From a bacterium (lineage in GTDB: Bacteria; Patescibacteriota; Saccharimonadia; CAILAD01; BJGX01): DNA of 54,825 nucleotides. Numbering within the stretch: the first letter of the stretch is position 1; each line of letters starts with the position of its first letter. The notes beneath the pieces are model-generated. The model was not told the origin of the DNA. It worked only from the letters and a program-made list of their open reading frames with translations, and did no database searches. Shown here in pieces: positions 30,188 through 41,400 of this stretch. The stretch spans positions 1-54,825 of the forward strand of contig JAKOQC010000453.1 in NCBI GenBank assembly GCA_029778565.1. The letters are read 5' to 3'. The position numbers and the translations under genes are program-made.

Positions 30188-32518
30188 ATGAAAAAGATCC
30201 TCCAAATCCTCAGCGTGTTTCTATTGTCATGTCTGGCAGTAGTGCTTTTTGGTACTGTTAATCAGCAAAAAGCTTTTGCTGTAGATGCCTTAACAGGTCA
30301 GTGTCACTGGAAGGATTCAGGTCATATATATTGCGGTGAAAATGTACAAGCTGTTGACTATTACTTTAATTCCGCAGCTACAAAATCTTATGGTCAAAAT
30401 CAGTATGCCGTTTTTCTAGATGGCAAAGACAGTAACCCAGTACTGTTTGTAGATATGAAAGGTGATGGCAAAAGCGCTTTTCTTACAGACAAAGTAGAAA
30501 GTATACCTAATGGCGCACAAAACGGTCTAATTGACAATAGTAACTATAACAATGTGCCTGCAGATAATAGCTGTTCTATTCATTCTCCTACTAACTGTGA
30601 TGAACATCTTGACGAACCCTTCAAATCAGATTCGAGATTCAATGCGCGCTGGGGAGGTGATCTGCCCTTTCCCGCAGATGTCCAAGCAAAATTTGTTAAT
30701 CAAACCCTAGCAAGTGCAGCATCTGCTGATCAAGGTTGTGAAAAACTAATCGATAACCCTTTAAGCTTCTTTTTGTGTCCTCTTGGGAACGCAATGGCAA
30801 AGACATTAGATGGTATTACTAATTTTATACTAGATCAACTTAATATAAAGGCTCTGCCAACACAAGACAGTGCAGCTGGCGGAGGTATATCTGGTGGACT
30901 TACTAACTTCCGCAATGTTGCAAACTCTTTATATGTACTAATATTTTTATTTATTATTCTAGCCAATTTTATTGCTATACCTGGTCTGGATAATTACACA
31001 ATAAAGAAATTACTGCCAAGGCTTATTACCTGCGTAATTATCACACAATTTGCTTACCTAGTATGTACCTTAGCAATTGATCTATCTAATGTTTTGTTAA
31101 ACACTGTGCCATCGTTAGTCACTGGGAATACAGACTGCCTAACTAAAGCTAGCGGTTCCGTTTTAGAATGTTCTAGTATTGGTGGTGCTCAAAAAGATAT
31201 CTTCTATAGCATGATTAATGGCAACGCCCTTCAAGACACTTCACTAAAAACAGCTGTGGGTACCTTACAGGGCGCATTGGCAGGTATAGGTTTCTTCATT
31301 CTGACTCTGATATTAATCGTTATAGCACTCATAGTCTTAATTATTGCATTGGCCTACATTGCTTTTCGTAATGTGGCACTTATTATTTTGGTATTTATAA
31401 GCCCTCTAGCGATAGCAGCATGGGTACTACCAAATACTGAGACATATGCCAAGAAATGGGCAAGTTGGTTTGTTAAATTATTAATAATGGGTCCTATAGT
31501 AGGTCTGATACTTGCTTCTTCAGTACTGGTTTCAAAAGTGCTTGCCGGTTCAGGAAATGCCTTTATGCAATTTTTAGCACCATTTATTGCTATATTTGCA
31601 TTTATTCTGATTCCAAAATCCTTTAAGTGGAGTGGCGACTTAATGCATGCAACAGGTAAGATGATAGCAGACTCTAAAGTTGGTAAGGCTGGTAAAGAAA
31701 GTTTTGAAAAAGGTAAAGCTGGCGAATATACTGGTAAGGCTGTTAGCGCGATAGGTGGTAAGGTCCCTGGATTTGGTACGGCTGCCACCAAATATGGTGC
31801 TAAAAAACAGGCTGCATACAAAGCAGCTCAAAAAGAGAACTTTGGGGCATTTGGTACAGATGATCTTGTTAAACTTAGTACAGCAAAGGGTGCTAATGGT
31901 GATAACGCACGAAGAGCCTTGGCATCAAAACGCTCCGAACTAGCCTATGAACTCTCTAGAAATGCCAACAATGGTATTGCACCTTCGTTAGCTCAACTTA
32001 AAGATCTACGTAAAATGAATGAAGCACTTGGGAATACCGAATTAGGCGATAAGGCTCAACCGGCAATATTACCCAACATACCAGCAGGAACTACATTACC
32101 TCCTGACCCAGATAACCAAGGTTGGCAAGATACAGTTACTATTTTGCCGAATACACAAAGCCCCAATTCTCAAACAAATCCTCCTGCGACAAACCCAGCA
32201 GCTCCATCACGGGCTGGGGGTGGTGGAGGTGGTAGTACAAATGGAGGTGGAAATGCTGGCAATACAAATACCGGTCAGCCCGGCACACCAACCGCAAATC
32301 CTAACACAACACGCACAAGACCTCCTTCTACTACCGGTTGGCAACAAAGACCTTCTGGTTTATTTACTCCTCCAAATAGTTCAGGAAACTCAGGGGGTAA
32401 TGGGGGTAGTACCAATATTCCACCGCTTACTGGTCCAAATGGACAACCGTTTACACCTCCCGCGCCCAGTGGCCCAACATCACAAGTCCCTCCACCAAGG
32501 AACGGAAATAACCCTTGA
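30188..32518 (+). CDS. VirB6/TrbL-like T4SS membrane protein 1 with long C-terminal tail
   Basis: A 776-residue inner-membrane channel component. A signal peptide (cut after AFA) is followed by an extracellular domain with several Cys residues (residues 30-190), the motif NPLSFFLCPLGNAMAK that recurs in the second copy, then about six to seven transmembrane helices (240-490), including YIAFRNVALIILVFISPLAIAAWVLPNTE. A Gly/Lys amphipathic stretch (KVGKAGKESFEKGKAGEYTGKA) and a Pro/Gly/Asn-rich low-complexity tail (residues 610-776) close the chain. It ends at its own terminator. VirB6 forms part of the translocation channel; the tail may reach other components. Confidence 0.85.
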   Translation: MKKILQILSVFLLSCLAVVLFGTVNQQKAFAVDALTGQCHWKDSGHIYCGENVQAVDYYFNSAATKSYGQNQYAVFLDGKDSNPVLFVDMKGDGKSAFLTDKVESIPNGAQNGLIDNSNYNNVPADNSCSIHSPTNCDEHLDEPFKSDSRFNARWGGDLPFPADVQAKFVNQTLASAASADQGCEKLIDNPLSFFLCPLGNAMAKTLDGITNFILDQLNIKALPTQDSAAGGGISGGLTNFRNVANSLYVLIFLFIILANFIAIPGLDNYTIKKLLPRLITCVIITQFAYLVCTLAIDLSNVLLNTVPSLVTGNTDCLTKASGSVLECSSIGGAQKDIFYSMINGNALQDTSLKTAVGTLQGALAGIGFFILTLILIVIALIVLIIALAYIAFRNVALIILVFISPLAIAAWVLPNTETYAKKWASWFVKLLIMGPIVGLILASSVLVSKVLAGSGNAFMQFLAPFIAIFAFILIPKSFKWSGDLMHATGKMIADSKVGKAGKESFEKGKAGEYTGKAVSAIGGKVPGFGTAATKYGAKKQAAYKAAQKENFGAFGTDDLVKLSTAKGANGDNARRALASKRSELAYELSRNANNGIAPSLAQLKDLRKMNEALGNTELGDKAQPAILPNIPAGTTLPPDPDNQGWQDTVTILPNTQSPNSQTNPPATNPAAPSRAGGGGGGSTNGGGNAGNTNTGQPGTPTANPNTTRTRPPSTTGWQQRPSGLFTPPNSSGNSGGNGGSTNIPPLTGPNGQPFTPPAPSGPTSQVPPPRNGNNP

Positions 32519-32542
32519 CCCCGCCAGGGCCACCTGGACCAT

Positions 32543-32576
32543 AAAAACCCTATCAAAATCGATAGGGTTTTTCCTT
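32543..32576 (+). terminator. Terminator after VirB6-like 1
   Basis: AAAAACCCTATC/GATAGGGTTTTT hairpin with T-run. Confidence 0.88.
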
Positions 32577-32600
32577 ACTAATTATCCTTCTGCAAAAACA

Positions 32601-32629
32601 TTTACTTTTTACAAAGTAGCTGATATAAT
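32601..32629 (+). promoter_or_regulatory. Promoter of the main T4SS operon
   Basis: TTTACT, 17 bp ending in TGA, TATAAT, about 100 bp before the 32732 ATG. The leader has a GAGTCTCGG...TTCGAGAGTT fold. Transcription probably reads into prgI and beyond. Confidence 0.65.
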
Positions 32630-32731
32630 TACTCATTAACTCTCCAGATAGAGTCTCGGTTAGAAATTCGAGAGTTAATATCTGAAAGATAACAGCCAAA
32701 TGGCTACATAAGAGTTAGTGAGTACTATTTA

Positions 32732-34696
32732 ATGGCAAACAAATCTACCAAATTTGCCCGTATATTCTCTGCGCGAAAATTTATTATTGTCGCGTCGCTT
32801 TTGGCATTGCTAACCTCGGTGTTTTTGCCGGCAACAGCTTTGGCTGCGCCAACCACAACCAGTACTAGCACTTCTACCACTCAAGCAGTTAACTCGGTAC
32901 AACCAACCACTCCAACTACCGTTACCCAGACTACAGTGCCAGACAATCCAGACGAAATGAATACCTGCGAGCAAGCTGCCGGACCGCTCAGCTTCTTCTT
33001 GTGTCCGCTTTACGCCATGATAATGAAGGGTATTAATTGGCTAGCTGGCCCAGACGACAGTATCTTGGTGCAGATGCTACACGTTCCACCTCTGCAGTTT
33101 ACGAAAGACGTCGGCCTCAGCCGTGCCTATGGTAATATTCTGGCCTTTGTAAATAGCTTATTCATACTGGTTTTTCTCGTAATAATTATTCTTAGTCTAG
33201 TAAAAGACTTTAGTTTTTTAGAAAATTATCACCTAAAGCAAACTTTGCCGCGGCTTATTGCCGCAATTATTCTGGCGCAATTTGGTTACCTTATCTGTGC
33301 AGCCCTAGTAGATATTGGTAATATTTTGGGTACCCTTGCGCCACAAACTATTGCTACCGGGGTACTTGGTACTAACGCAAAACTACCAGGTTTGGCCGAT
33401 AGTATTGTGGGCTTACTAGCTTTTGGTAATGCAAAGGCAGTTGGTACCGGCACTGCGGTGGTTACCAACGTACTCTTTGGTGGCGGAACAGGGATTGTGT
33501 TTATCTTAATGTTCTTAATGGCTATAGCAGTGCTATTTGCCCTTGTAATTGCATTTATCTATATGGTGGCGCGTAATTTAATTATTGTATTGCTCGTACT
33601 AGCAGCACCGCTAGCTTTCTTAGCCTGGGTATTGCCTGGCACACAAAACTTCTTTTATAGATGGGGTAAAAACCTTATTAAACTCATAATGATGTACCCA
33701 CTCGTAGTGATTGTTATTACTACGGCAGAGATCTTAGCCTTTCTGCTGCAACACCCAAGCCTCGACCCAAACGTCTATACCGACGATAGATTAAAACTAC
33801 TAATCGGTGGGTTAATTCCATTTGTCGCACTTTTAATGATTCCAAAGCTGCTTAAACTTTCTGGAGATATTATGGAAGTTACCGGTGGTGCAATTGCTGG
33901 TTTTGTGGCCGGTAAGGTTGCTAGCAAAGGTATGGAAGGTGGCAAAAACGCCCATGCCGGTGCAAGAGATAGACTTGCACAATCAAAATTTGGCCAAGAA
34001 AATCGTTTTGGTAGAGCTATTGCTGGCGGTGGGGTAATGGCAATTGCCTCACCAAACAATACTAAGTCTATTAAGCGTCTTGGTGAAGCTCGCAAACGTG
34101 CCAATGCCGAATACGAAAGTGCTGCCAACCTAGGTACTGATGACGAGCTAAAAGCAATGCTTGGGCACAAAGATACAGTGGCACGCCAAAACGCTATTAT
34201 TGGTTTGGCTAAACGTGGCAAGCGCGACATTATTGCCGAAGCTCTCCAGTCTGGTCAAATCCGTCCTATCGATATGACTGCGCTTAAGGCAGCAAAATTC
34301 GATAGTATGGATTCTATGCCAGACCTACGAAGCTGGGAATTCGAAACTGATCCTACCAAAGGAACTCCTGGCATACCAAACTCATTCTATACCAGCCTGA
34401 ATGCTGGTGTTTGGTCGAGTGCGAGTGGTGCAACTCAGCAAGATTGGACAATGAACCGTGTCTTTAACCAGGCGAAAAATAAGTATGAATATGTTGGCTA
34501 TTCTGCCCAGAAGATTCAACGATTTAAAGCTAGTCAGCTAGAGTCTATTTTGCAAGACAAAGAAGTTCGTAAGAAAATGGACGAAACTGTTCGACAAGAA
34601 CTCTTTAATTACGCACAAGCCAATGGTGGTATTCATGGCAATGACCACGCCAAGGCTATTATGAATAATATGACCAATACTGGCTCGTGGTCGTAA
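32732..34696 (+). CDS. VirB6/TrbL-like T4SS membrane protein 2
   Basis: A 654-residue paralogue of the preceding protein. The signal peptide ends near ATALAAP, then a Thr/Ser/Pro linker (residues 30-70), the shared motif GPLSFFLCPLYAMIMKG, and about six to seven helices, including YMVARNLIIVLLVLAAPLAFLAWVLPGT. A cytoplasmic C-terminus of about 260 residues differs from copy 1: it is charged and helical (GEARKRANAEYESAANLGTDDELKAML, KAMLGHKDTVARQNAIIGLAKRGK). Two different VirB6 copies suggest a heteromeric channel or two alternate machines. PrgI follows 62 bp later. Confidence 0.86.
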   Translation: MANKSTKFARIFSARKFIIVASLLALLTSVFLPATALAAPTTTSTSTSTTQAVNSVQPTTPTTVTQTTVPDNPDEMNTCEQAAGPLSFFLCPLYAMIMKGINWLAGPDDSILVQMLHVPPLQFTKDVGLSRAYGNILAFVNSLFILVFLVIIILSLVKDFSFLENYHLKQTLPRLIAAIILAQFGYLICAALVDIGNILGTLAPQTIATGVLGTNAKLPGLADSIVGLLAFGNAKAVGTGTAVVTNVLFGGGTGIVFILMFLMAIAVLFALVIAFIYMVARNLIIVLLVLAAPLAFLAWVLPGTQNFFYRWGKNLIKLIMMYPLVVIVITTAEILAFLLQHPSLDPNVYTDDRLKLLIGGLIPFVALLMIPKLLKLSGDIMEVTGGAIAGFVAGKVASKGMEGGKNAHAGARDRLAQSKFGQENRFGRAIAGGGVMAIASPNNTKSIKRLGEARKRANAEYESAANLGTDDELKAMLGHKDTVARQNAIIGLAKRGKRDIIAEALQSGQIRPIDMTALKAAKFDSMDSMPDLRSWEFETDPTKGTPGIPNSFYTSLNAGVWSSASGATQQDWTMNRVFNQAKNKYEYVGYSAQKIQRFKASQLESILQDKEVRKKMDETVRQELFNYAQANGGIHGNDHAKAIMNNMTNTGSWS

Positions 34697-34758
34697 GATA
34701 GAGGTAAAGCATAAGTCTCATCTTGTCACTCAAGGCATAATACGGCATACTTATAGAT

Positions 34759-35580
34759 ATGGGTCAATACAAAGTTCCTCAAGACGTCGAAACCGAAGAT
34801 AAAATCTTAGGGCCACTTTCTGTTAAGCAATTTATCTATGTAATTATTGGTGTGCTTTGGGCATTTTTAATGTGGCGATTGTTTAGTTGGTTCTTGCCAC
34901 TCGCTGCAATCTTAGCTCTACCAGTAACTGGTTTTATGTTACTACTTGGTTTTGGTCAGCGCGAAGGTGTGCCGTTTGAGGACTATGTGGTGGCGTTTAT
35001 TCGCTTTTTAGTCTTACCACGTAAATTAGAGTGGCAAAAAGATGATACAAAAGAAACTATTACCAAAGATTTGACCCCTAAAGAATCTAACGAGCCAACT
35101 CAAAAGAACGTTACCAAAGGTCAATTAAAGCAGTTAGCGAGTATTATAGATACCCGTGGTGGTGGTAAAGACTCAAGCATTCAATTACAAGAAAATGATA
35201 CCGCAGCCGAATATGCCTCGCGCGTTATTGGCCCTCAATCGGCCGGCCCCAGTGGTGCTGTAGTAACAGTACAGAATCAATTTGCCACTCCAAAAGATGA
35301 TATTTTTGAAGACACCCAACAGGCACAGGGTGTAGGACAGCTTTTACAGAATGCTGAGGTCGATGTCCGCCAACAAGCAGTTGCCCAAGTACAGACAGTA
35401 TTGGCTAACCCAGCTGCCGCTACCCCATCACCACAACCAGCACCCCCACCAAGTCCAGTTGCATCATTGCTGGCACGTAAAAACAGTAATTTACCCGTTG
35501 CTACCGTGGCCAGACGCGCAGCCGAGCAGCAACTTAATCCTGGTGAGGCAGTGCAGCTAAGACAGAGTAGTGCACAATAA
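34759..35580 (+). CDS. PrgI family protein (VirB3-like)
   Basis: A 273-residue protein with the PrgI/VirB3-like N-terminal domain: YKVPQDVETEDKILGPLSVKQFIYVIIGVLWAFLMWRLFSWFLPLAAILALPVTGFMLLLGF, two adjacent membrane helices, then PFEDYVVAFIRFLVLPRKLEWQ. The remaining 170 residues are polar, Gln/Ala/Pro-rich and probably disordered. In Gram-positive and Patescibacteria T4SS, PrgI is regularly encoded just before the VirB4 ATPase and anchors it at the membrane. Here the split VirB4 follows directly. Confidence 0.88.
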   Translation: MGQYKVPQDVETEDKILGPLSVKQFIYVIIGVLWAFLMWRLFSWFLPLAAILALPVTGFMLLLGFGQREGVPFEDYVVAFIRFLVLPRKLEWQKDDTKETITKDLTPKESNEPTQKNVTKGQLKQLASIIDTRGGGKDSSIQLQENDTAAEYASRVIGPQSAGPSGAVVTVQNQFATPKDDIFEDTQQAQGVGQLLQNAEVDVRQQAVAQVQTVLANPAAATPSPQPAPPPSPVASLLARKNSNLPVATVARRAAEQQLNPGEAVQLRQSSAQ

Positions 35581-35629
35581 CAGACCGTCTGTAAAACTCT
35601 CGTGTTTTCTTATATAATAAAAGATTACT

Positions 35630-36493
35630 ATGGCAGAAAATCAACAACCCCAACTAACTCCTGGCCAGCGTGAATACGTTCAGTCGGTAACGCCACCCAA
35701 AAAAGCCAAAAATAAGCAATTAAGCACACAGGCTCATTTGCAGTTTTCGGAAATAAAAGATGGAGTGGTCATTATGCGTGATGGCAGTCTGCGGATGGTA
35801 ATTCTATGTAGTCCAACCAATTTCGACCTCAAAAGCCCTGCAGAAAAAGATGCTGTAGAGTTTGCTTTTCAGGGATTTTTAAATGGCTTGCACTTTCCTA
35901 TTCAAATCGTTGTACAATCACGCCGAATTGACCTCGATGGATATTTAGAAAAGCTTGAGAAAATTCAAAGTGACCAGCCCAACCCATTACTTTCTAGCCT
36001 TATGGAAGACTATATCTTTAATATCCGTGGTCTCTTAGAAGAAGTAAATATTATGGAAAAACGTTTTTATGTGGTTGTGCCATACTATGTAGCGGCAGTA
36101 AGTAAAGAAAATATCCTTACTAAATTAAAAGGGGTTTTCTCTAACGAAGAAGCTACTCAGACCGTGGGCGAATACGAAAAACGTAAAAACGAGCTAGTGC
36201 AACGAGCTAATTTAGTGGCTCAAGGTCTTGCTCAAGTAGGGGTGCGTTCGGTTATTTTAAACACCCAAGAAGTTATCGAGCTGTTTTATAACTCATATAA
36301 TATTGATGAGTCGCAAACTCAATCACTGGCTGATGTTTCACAAATTAATGCTCCGGCAGTAACACGTAAGGGTGGTCCAGCCACACTGCACCCACCAACA
36401 CCTCAAGAAGCTGTACCAGACGATCTGTTTTCTGCCGCCCAAAAACAAGCCACGCAAAATCAGAACCCACAGAATCAAGGAGTTGTACAATAA
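35630..36493 (+). CDS. VirB4/TraC N-terminal domain protein (split VirB4)
   Basis: A 287-residue protein that looks like the N-terminal TraC/VirB4 domain encoded on its own: LQFSEIKDGVVIMRDGSLRMVILCSPTNFDLKSPAEKDAVEFAFQGFLNGLHFPIQIVVQSRRIDL, then FYVVVPYYVA and KRKNELVQRANLVAQGLAQVGVRSVIL. It has no Walker motifs. The stop codon overlaps the start of the ATPase gene by one base (TAATG), so both parts are made together and presumably assemble into one VirB4. A TATAAT box stands 11 bp before the ATG, but the gene is probably also cotranscribed with prgI. Confidence 0.82.
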   Translation: MAENQQPQLTPGQREYVQSVTPPKKAKNKQLSTQAHLQFSEIKDGVVIMRDGSLRMVILCSPTNFDLKSPAEKDAVEFAFQGFLNGLHFPIQIVVQSRRIDLDGYLEKLEKIQSDQPNPLLSSLMEDYIFNIRGLLEEVNIMEKRFYVVVPYYVAAVSKENILTKLKGVFSNEEATQTVGEYEKRKNELVQRANLVAQGLAQVGVRSVILNTQEVIELFYNSYNIDESQTQSLADVSQINAPAVTRKGGPATLHPPTPQEAVPDDLFSAAQKQATQNQNPQNQGVVQ

Positions 36494-38367
36494 TGGCCTT
36501 TAAAAAATCTCCTCAACCCAAACTTACTCCAGCCCAACAAGCCCAAATGGCTCGCCAAGAACAGGCCGAGCAAATTTATCGCCAAGGCGTTGTTACCTTG
36601 CGCGACGTCATTGCTCCAAGCTCGATTGAGGTTGAAGCAAACTTTATAAAGATTGGTACTCGCTATGCCCGTACATTGTTTGTCTATGCCTATCCACGTA
36701 GCCTATTTACCGGCTGGCTTAGCCCAGTAATAAATATTGATGAAGTAGTAGATATTAGTCTGAATATCGAGCCGGTAGAAAGTCGGGTAGTGTTAGAAAA
36801 TCTTAAGAAAAAAGTCGGTCAACTAGAAGCCAACTATTCTATTAATGCCGAAAAAGGCAAGGTACGCGACCCTGGGCTAGAAGCCGCTATTTCTGACGCC
36901 GAAGAACTACGCGATAAACTACAAGTTGGCGAAGACAGATTCTTTCGACTGGGTGTGTATTTAACCGTCTATGGCAAAGACTTAGACGATCTCGATCAAA
37001 TTGTAAAGAAGATTGAATCTATTTTGGGTACAGAGCTCATTTATACCAAACCAAGTACTATTCAAATGGAGCAAGGGTTTAACTCTACCTTACCAATTGG
37101 TCTCGATCAGCTAGGCATTAGTCGTAATATGGATACCGGTGCAATAGGTACGAGTTTTCCATTTACTACAGCCAATCTTAGTAACGAAGAGGGGATTTTA
37201 TATGGTATTAACCGCCACAACAATGGCCTGGTATTGTTCGATCGCTTTAGTCTAGAAAACGCCAATATGGTAGTCTTTGCCAAGTCTGGTGCTGGTAAGT
37301 CTTTTGCGGTAAAGCTTGAGGCTCTCAGAAGTCTAATGTTTGGTACCGAGATAATTATTGTCGACCCCGAAAATGAATATAAGAGCCTATGTGAAGCAGT
37401 GGGTGGTAGCTTCTTACAACTGAGCCTTACAAGTAACACACACGTTAATCCATTTGAGTTACCGCGAACGGTTGACCCAGAAGAAGCCGATAATGCCCTG
37501 CGGGCAAACATTATTATGCTGCATGGTCTTTTGCGTCTAATGATGGGTGATATGAGTGCCGCCGAAGAATCAGACCTCGATGTAGCCCTAATTGCTACCT
37601 ATGCCCAAAAAGGCATCACCAACGATCCGCTCACGCATACTGCCGAACCCCCAGTTATGGGAGATTTGTATAATACGCTTAATACTACGGGTGGTAACGG
37701 GCCAGCTCTGGCAGCTCGCTTACGTCGTTACACAGAAGGAACTTTTTCGGGCATATTTTCTCAACAAAGCAATGTAGATCTTAACAATCCTTTTGTTGTC
37801 TTTAATATTCGTGACCTCGAAGACGAGTTGCGACCAATTGGTATGTATATTGTACTGAATTATATCTGGAACAAAGTAAAGTCAGAAAAGAAAAAACGAA
37901 TTCTGATTGTTGATGAAGCCTGGCAACTTATGCAGTACCAAGATTCGGCCATGTTTATGTTCTCTATTGCCAAGCGCTGCCGTAAATACTATCTTGGCCT
38001 CACCACAATTAGCCAAGATGTAGAAGACTTTTTAAGCACCCGACTAGGCCGCGCAATTGTAAACAACTCTTCTCTTCAGCTCTTACTCAAACAAAACCCG
38101 GCCGCGGTTGATATTGTTGCCGATACATTTAAATTAACTTCTGAAGAAAAGAAACGATTAAGCCAATTCCCTGTAGGTGAGGGTCTTTTCTTTGCTGGAC
38201 TTAGTCATATTATTATGCGTATTATTGCTAGCCCAACCGAAGAACAGCTTATTACTACCAATCCAAAAGATCTTTTAGAGGCTGGTAAGATAGCTGAGGC
38301 AGAAGCAGCGCAGATTGCCGAACAGTCGGCCAACCAACGTTCTACCGAAGTTGATAGCGCAGCATAG
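36493..38367 (+). CDS. VirB4-type T4SS ATPase
   Basis: A 624-residue motor ATPase of the secretion machine. Walker A FAKSGAGKSFAVKLEALRS is near residue 270, the strand EIIIVDPENEYKSLCEAVGG follows, and Walker B is RILIVDEAWQLMQYQDSAMFMF near 475. The late motif LTTISQDVEDFL and NNSSLQLLLKQNPAAVDIV are typical of VirB4/TraC. It energises pilus assembly and substrate transfer. It is translationally coupled to the N-terminal-domain gene upstream. No VirD4 coupling protein or VirB11 is seen in this window. Confidence 0.94.
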   Translation: MAFKKSPQPKLTPAQQAQMARQEQAEQIYRQGVVTLRDVIAPSSIEVEANFIKIGTRYARTLFVYAYPRSLFTGWLSPVINIDEVVDISLNIEPVESRVVLENLKKKVGQLEANYSINAEKGKVRDPGLEAAISDAEELRDKLQVGEDRFFRLGVYLTVYGKDLDDLDQIVKKIESILGTELIYTKPSTIQMEQGFNSTLPIGLDQLGISRNMDTGAIGTSFPFTTANLSNEEGILYGINRHNNGLVLFDRFSLENANMVVFAKSGAGKSFAVKLEALRSLMFGTEIIIVDPENEYKSLCEAVGGSFLQLSLTSNTHVNPFELPRTVDPEEADNALRANIIMLHGLLRLMMGDMSAAEESDLDVALIATYAQKGITNDPLTHTAEPPVMGDLYNTLNTTGGNGPALAARLRRYTEGTFSGIFSQQSNVDLNNPFVVFNIRDLEDELRPIGMYIVLNYIWNKVKSEKKKRILIVDEAWQLMQYQDSAMFMFSIAKRCRKYYLGLTTISQDVEDFLSTRLGRAIVNNSSLQLLLKQNPAAVDIVADTFKLTSEEKKRLSQFPVGEGLFFAGLSHIIMRIIASPTEEQLITTNPKDLLEAGKIAEAEAAQIAEQSANQRSTEVDSAA

Positions 38368-38433
38368 TAAAACCTCTCATACATCTGGTACAATAATACA
38401 TAGTCTTATTAACCATAAGAGTTTTGTTTTGCA

Positions 38434-41400
38434 ATGGCAGATAGTTTTGGACCAGATAATTTACCAGATGAAGAGGTAAGTAAAAAGGCATCTTCGGATT
38501 CCGGTTTTAGCTCGCCTGGAGATTTTGGCGACTTACCAGTCTCGCCGGTAGGTAATAAATCGAGCGGTAATCAAAAAAGCCGCATGGGATACAATGCCGA
38601 TTCCCTGCCAGGAAACGATAAAATTCCTGGTGGTTATGGCAATCTTGCGAATGCTGCGAGTGGCGAGGGAAGTGCCAGCGATAAAGCTCAAGAAGCTGGT
38701 AGACAGGCACTAAAATCTGCCGCCAGCGGTGGAGAAGGTGGTTTACCTGGTGGCAAAGGTTTGCCTGGTGGATCTGGACCAATTACCAAAGGTGATAAAG
38801 AAGCCGAGGCTAAAAAGGGTAATACCGAAAAGAATGTAGATGCTGCCGCCGTAGCCGCGGCAAGTTACTTTGGCACGCCTGCTGCCGGTGCGGCAGTTGA
38901 GAAACTTGGTGGTGTACGTGGCATTGCCAAAAAAGCTGGAATCATATCCTTAATAGCCTTAGTACCATTTATTCTTTTTGGGTTTTTTATTGCCTATATT
39001 ATTAGTAATCCATGGGAAGCATTACAACATGTGCTGCTCGATAAAAAAACTCGAGAATTTACCTTAAATGTCGCAGATAATTGGTCGCAAAACAACGGAA
39101 TGTTAAATGCAGCCGTAAAAGCTGCCAAGGCTGCAAACAGTTTTACTATAAATCCAGATGGTTCTCATGTTGTTGCTGCTAATCAACCTACCAAACCAGA
39201 GCCAGGCTCAATAGAAGAAAAGTTAGAAAAAATTGATTGGTCAAAGTCTCAGTTTCAAACCTTGCCAAAGGACGATTGCCGTTACGATCTTGAGCTGCAA
39301 CAGGTAATAGGAAGTGATGGAAAGCCACGCAGCATTCCAAAATCGGTTGTTGACAAACAGACCGGCCAAAAAACCCCTGTAGATCAGCTAAATGGTAATA
39401 CTGAGGCCGGGTATTGTGTGGCACAAAAATATCCTATCTTTAACTTAATGTGGCGCCAACCCATGGCTAGAGATCTTAATCATAAAGCAGATCTCTACTT
39501 AAGCTATGCTGCCGCTAAGGACGCGAAAGAAGTAAATGGTAGTACTACAGAAGTCGATAAATATGTCTATGATAAAACTCTTAAGCGCATTACAAGTGAG
39601 CCAAAGACGGGTGTTGATCTAACTACATATAAACCATTACTTGATCAAATAGCACAACAATATGCCTATAATGTAAGCGTCTATAATCAGCAACATCCCT
39701 CCGACCCGGTACCACCACCTGACCCAGCAAAACAAGATATTGTTAATAATTTACCAAAAATGTACCAAGCTATGGCCGAAGGAACAAGCCCATACTCTCA
39801 AGAAATGTCGGTTAACAAATATTTTAATATCCCTAATATGGAGACGCCTAAATATAATGATGCTATTAGTACAGATGTAGCAGGCACAGGTATCGCGCAA
39901 GCTATCTGCCCATTAATTTATTCATTTGCCGATGTTGGACTTGGTACATTTGACGCTGAGGCTGGCGCAAAAAATGCTCGAGCCGCTATAGAAAGTCGAT
40001 TAACCGGAGCAGAGCGAGGTAGTGCAAAAAGCCTTACCCTTACCGATACCCGCAAAGCCAATGCACTAAACACCAATGAGAGTAATGCTACTATTCAGCA
40101 AAACGATAATTGGGCTTCATCTACTGCATACCAAATAGATGTATATAATCAGCTCCGTGGTGTACAAATGAACCCTGAAGGAACACATAACAGAGCCTAC
40201 AACGTGCAACAACAGCTCTTTTATAGTAATGATGTTGATCCTAATTCTCCCTTACATCGCATACGGGGTGCTTGTTATGTGATCGGAGTTCGTGGAGGAA
40301 TTATTCAGGGTGGACCAGAAAAGGATCAGCCTGTAGATGCTGATAGAGGTCATAAAGCAAATGCTGACATGGTAGTGGCATTTCAAGATCTAAAAAAACA
40401 AATTCTTGCACAATCACCTGGAACATTTAATTCTCCTCAAGATTTTGGCATAGAACAGGTGATGACTGGTTATATACGTACCGGTTCTATTACCGCAGTA
40501 AGTGGCTTAGAACCAGGTCCTGATAATTATAATCGCCAGAGTATGGGGGTTCGTCAGCTTATTAATGACTATAACCTGGGCATCGGTGCAAGATTTTTAT
40601 CTGACACTGAGGCTAAAGATTTGGCAATTCGAGCCGATAACATAGATAGGCTACAGCAAAAAAATAATGGCATAGCCTACCGGTTGTTTAATACTGCTAA
40701 CATACACTCTCTAGCAAGCACCATCTTACAGAATATGACATCACCTAATACCGCCAAAACTGCTATGATTGGTAACTTTAAATCTATCTTATCGCCCTTA
40801 TATTCCCTAGCAAGCATACATAGTAATCTATCTTTTTATCTTACTGGAATACAAAATAGGGCATTTGCTGCAGATATTACTGGTGACCAATATTTTAAAA
40901 TCGATACATCTGGTTTTACTCCGCAAGAACTTGCATTAGACCCAATTGATAATGCCCATATCATAGAGGCAATAAAAAAAGGGAATGACGAAAATACAAA
41001 AAGAACTCTTTCTCATTACGATGAATGCTTTAAAGCTAAAATACCTAGTACTCTATATTTTGAAGTATCAGAAGTTGAAATTCGAGATGATAAAAACAAT
41101 TTAACTGGCTATAAACGATATTTTACCTATTATCCAGACAAGTCTATAGATCTTAATACAAGTAAGCAGGTGGTAAATGATTCTCCCGATTCTGAGTTTA
41201 ATAAATTTATGGATTGTAAATTCTTACTAGAAGATGCTAAGGATTTAAATAATCCTAGCCAGTTACTTGCTATACGGTATAGACTCTATACCTACTACAA
41301 TACACAATTGGATTATTTAGGAAAACTCAGTAGCGATGCGAGTGATACAAGTATCTATGCTGGGAGCTCGGGTGGAGGTGGTTCGCTAGAAAATAATGGA